From contig JAVKLU010000069.1 of NCBI GenBank assembly GCA_031538895.1, forward strand, positions 1-13,770: 13,770 bases of DNA, written 5' to 3'. Positions within the stretch are counted from its first letter, which is position 1. Each line of letters begins with the position of its first letter. Below the pieces are notes generated by a model. The model saw only the letters and a program-made list of their open reading frames with translations. It ran no database searches and was not told the origin of the DNA. Source of the DNA: JAVKLU01 sp031538895. Lineage in GTDB: Bacteria > Pseudomonadota > Gammaproteobacteria > Burkholderiales > Burkholderiaceae. The translations under genes and the position numbers were made by a program. Shown one piece after another: positions 12,678 through 13,770 of this stretch.

Positions 12678-13770
12678 TTACTTGCCTTTTTTCAACTGTG
12701 TATATACCGCGCCCATTGATTCACGCGCTTCGTTCGTAAACGAACTGGGCGGTACAAACTTTGTACTCATATAGGTAGCGTCTGGGAAAATGGTTTTGTT
12801 CTGTGCCACTTCAGGATTGATCTTACTCATTGCCGCTTTATTGGCGACAGGATAGTTCAATTCATTGGTCAAGCTTGCGCTGACTTCAGGACGCAAGAAA
12901 TAGTTCAAGAACAGATGCGCATTATTAGGATGTTTGGCATCCGCAGGAATGGCCAAGGTATCAAAAAATGGTAATGCGCCTGTTTCTGGTAACAAGGCCT
13001 GAATATCTTGTCCATTTTTATTTTCAATCGCACGACCACGTGCGATATTGATATCACCTGACCAACCCACTACCGCGCAGACTTTACCACTGGCCAAATC
13101 ATCAATCAGTGTGCTCGTAAAAATTTTAACACTTGAACGCACTTTGGCCAACATCGCGCCTGCGGCTTTATGATCGGCCGGGTCATTCGAGTAAGCGTTT
13201 TTACCTAAATAATGCATCGCAGGAGGGATAATTTCAGTCGGGGAATCCAAATACGCCACGCCGCATGAGGCCAGTTTAGACGCGTATTTAGGATTGAAAA
13301 CCAAATCCCATGCGTTCGCAGGCATCGGCAAAGCACCTAAGGCTTTTTTGACTTTACCCGAATTGATCCCAACAGTTGTAAAACCCCATGCCCATGGGAG
13401 TACGTATTGATTACCTGGATCAACGCCATTCAAATTTTTCATCAAATCCATATCCAAATTAGCGTAGTTAGGAATTTGGGTTTTATTCAACTTTTTCAGC
13501 AAACCACCGTCGATTTGTGGTTTTACAAAAACTGAACCAGGCACCACGATGTCATAACCGGAATTTCCCGCCACCAATTTAGCGTGCAAAGTTTCGTTGT
13601 TTTCAAAGGTTTGGTAATTCACTTTGATACCCGTTTCTTTTTCAAAATTGGCGATCATGTCTTTAGGAATGTAATCAGCCCAGTTATAAAAATTTAAGAC
13701 TTTTTCTTCAGATGAGACAGCGCCAGCTGAGGCAGAACCAGCTGAGGCAGATTCAGACGAATTTTTTTTA
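12678..13770 (-). CDS. potF: Polyamine (putrescine/spermidine) ABC transporter substrate-binding protein, 5' end outside window
   Basis: Periplasmic-side binding protein that delivers polyamines to a Pot-type ABC importer. The visible 364 codons lack only the N-terminal signal region. Matches to E. coli PotF are strong: VLNFYNWADYIPKD at the mature start, ANFEKETGIKVNYQTFENNE, KLVAGNSGYDIVVPGSVF, VLPWAWGFTTVGIN, SPTEIIPPAMHYLGK, AVVGWSGDI, FFDTLAIPADAKHPNNAHLFLNYFLRPEV. Stop at 12678, then the shared terminator 29 nt on. An internal ATG at 13658 is not the start, because conserved mature sequence lies upstream of it. Before the mature domain is an unusual Ser/Ala/Gly linker with two SASAG units (15-nt tandem repeat, 13723-13751), which would suit a lipoprotein tether or a flexible lead; the lipobox is out of view. 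PotD (spermidine) is an alternative name. No permease or ATPase gene lies downstream. Confidence 0.92.
   Translation of the reverse strand, partial: KKNSSESASAGSASAGAVSSEEKVLNFYNWADYIPKDMIANFEKETGIKVNYQTFENNETLHAKLVAGNSGYDIVVPGSVFVKPQIDGGLLKKLNKTQIPNYANLDMDLMKNLNGVDPGNQYVLPWAWGFTTVGINSGKVKKALGALPMPANAWDLVFNPKYASKLASCGVAYLDSPTEIIPPAMHYLGKNAYSNDPADHKAAGAMLAKVRSSVKIFTSTLIDDLASGKVCAVVGWSGDINIARGRAIENKNGQDIQALLPETGALPFFDTLAIPADAKHPNNAHLFLNYFLRPEVSASLTNELNYPVANKAAMSKINPEVAQNKTIFPDATYMSTKFVPPSSFTNEARESMGAVYTQLKKGK
13723..13751 (-). repeat. Two 15-nt tandem units in the potF linker
   Basis: CCAGCTGAGGCAGA occurs at 13723-13736 and again at 13738-13751 with a 15-nt period. It is in frame and encodes a Ser/Ala/Gly linker before the binding domain. 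Confidence 0.75.

Overview
The window looks like chromosomal DNA of a betaproteobacterium, probably Burkholderiales. The evidence is protein-level resemblance from memory: the GntR/UTRA regulator matches the type common in that order, YihY has the extended cytoplasmic tail seen there, and HldD, TrmJ/SuhB, HemL and DprA are all of proteobacterial type. Hand-counted lines range from about 35-40% GC (898-1947) to about 58% (hemL, dprA), so composition is mixed. No rRNA, tRNA, CRISPR array or transposase gene was seen.

Left part, all on the minus strand (1-5115): the 5' portion of hldD (LPS heptose epimerase, cut by the window edge); an AT-rich gene for a membrane-anchored PD-(D/E)XK nuclease-like protein; a GntR/HutC-type regulator; a 171-bp foldback (MITE-like) element; an FMN-dependent L-lactate dehydrogenase (lldD); and the RNA 2'-O-methyltransferase trmJ. 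trmJ is divergent from suhB, an arrangement also known in E. coli.

Right part, a plus-strand run (5334-12493): suhB, yihY, a clsB-like cardiolipin synthase, a two-pass membrane protein that looks like a degenerate sensor histidine kinase, hemL and dprA. The spacing is tight (23, 1 and 28 nt, then 90 nt, then an 8-nt overlap), so an operon or read-through unit is plausible. It ends at a strong bidirectional terminator (12622-12649) shared with a convergent, edge-truncated potF-like polyamine-binding protein gene.

The most interesting items are: (1) the membrane-anchored coiled-coil nuclease-like gene, whose layout recalls RmuC but whose nuclease domain I cannot place in a named family; (2) the histidine-kinase-shaped protein that lacks the phosphoacceptor His and the ATP-binding boxes; (3) the foldback element just upstream of the GntR gene; and (4) the yihY 5' end, where a perfect Shine-Dalgarno points at an ATT codon followed at once by three 15-nt repeats. 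Most housekeeping genes here lack a visible Shine-Dalgarno.
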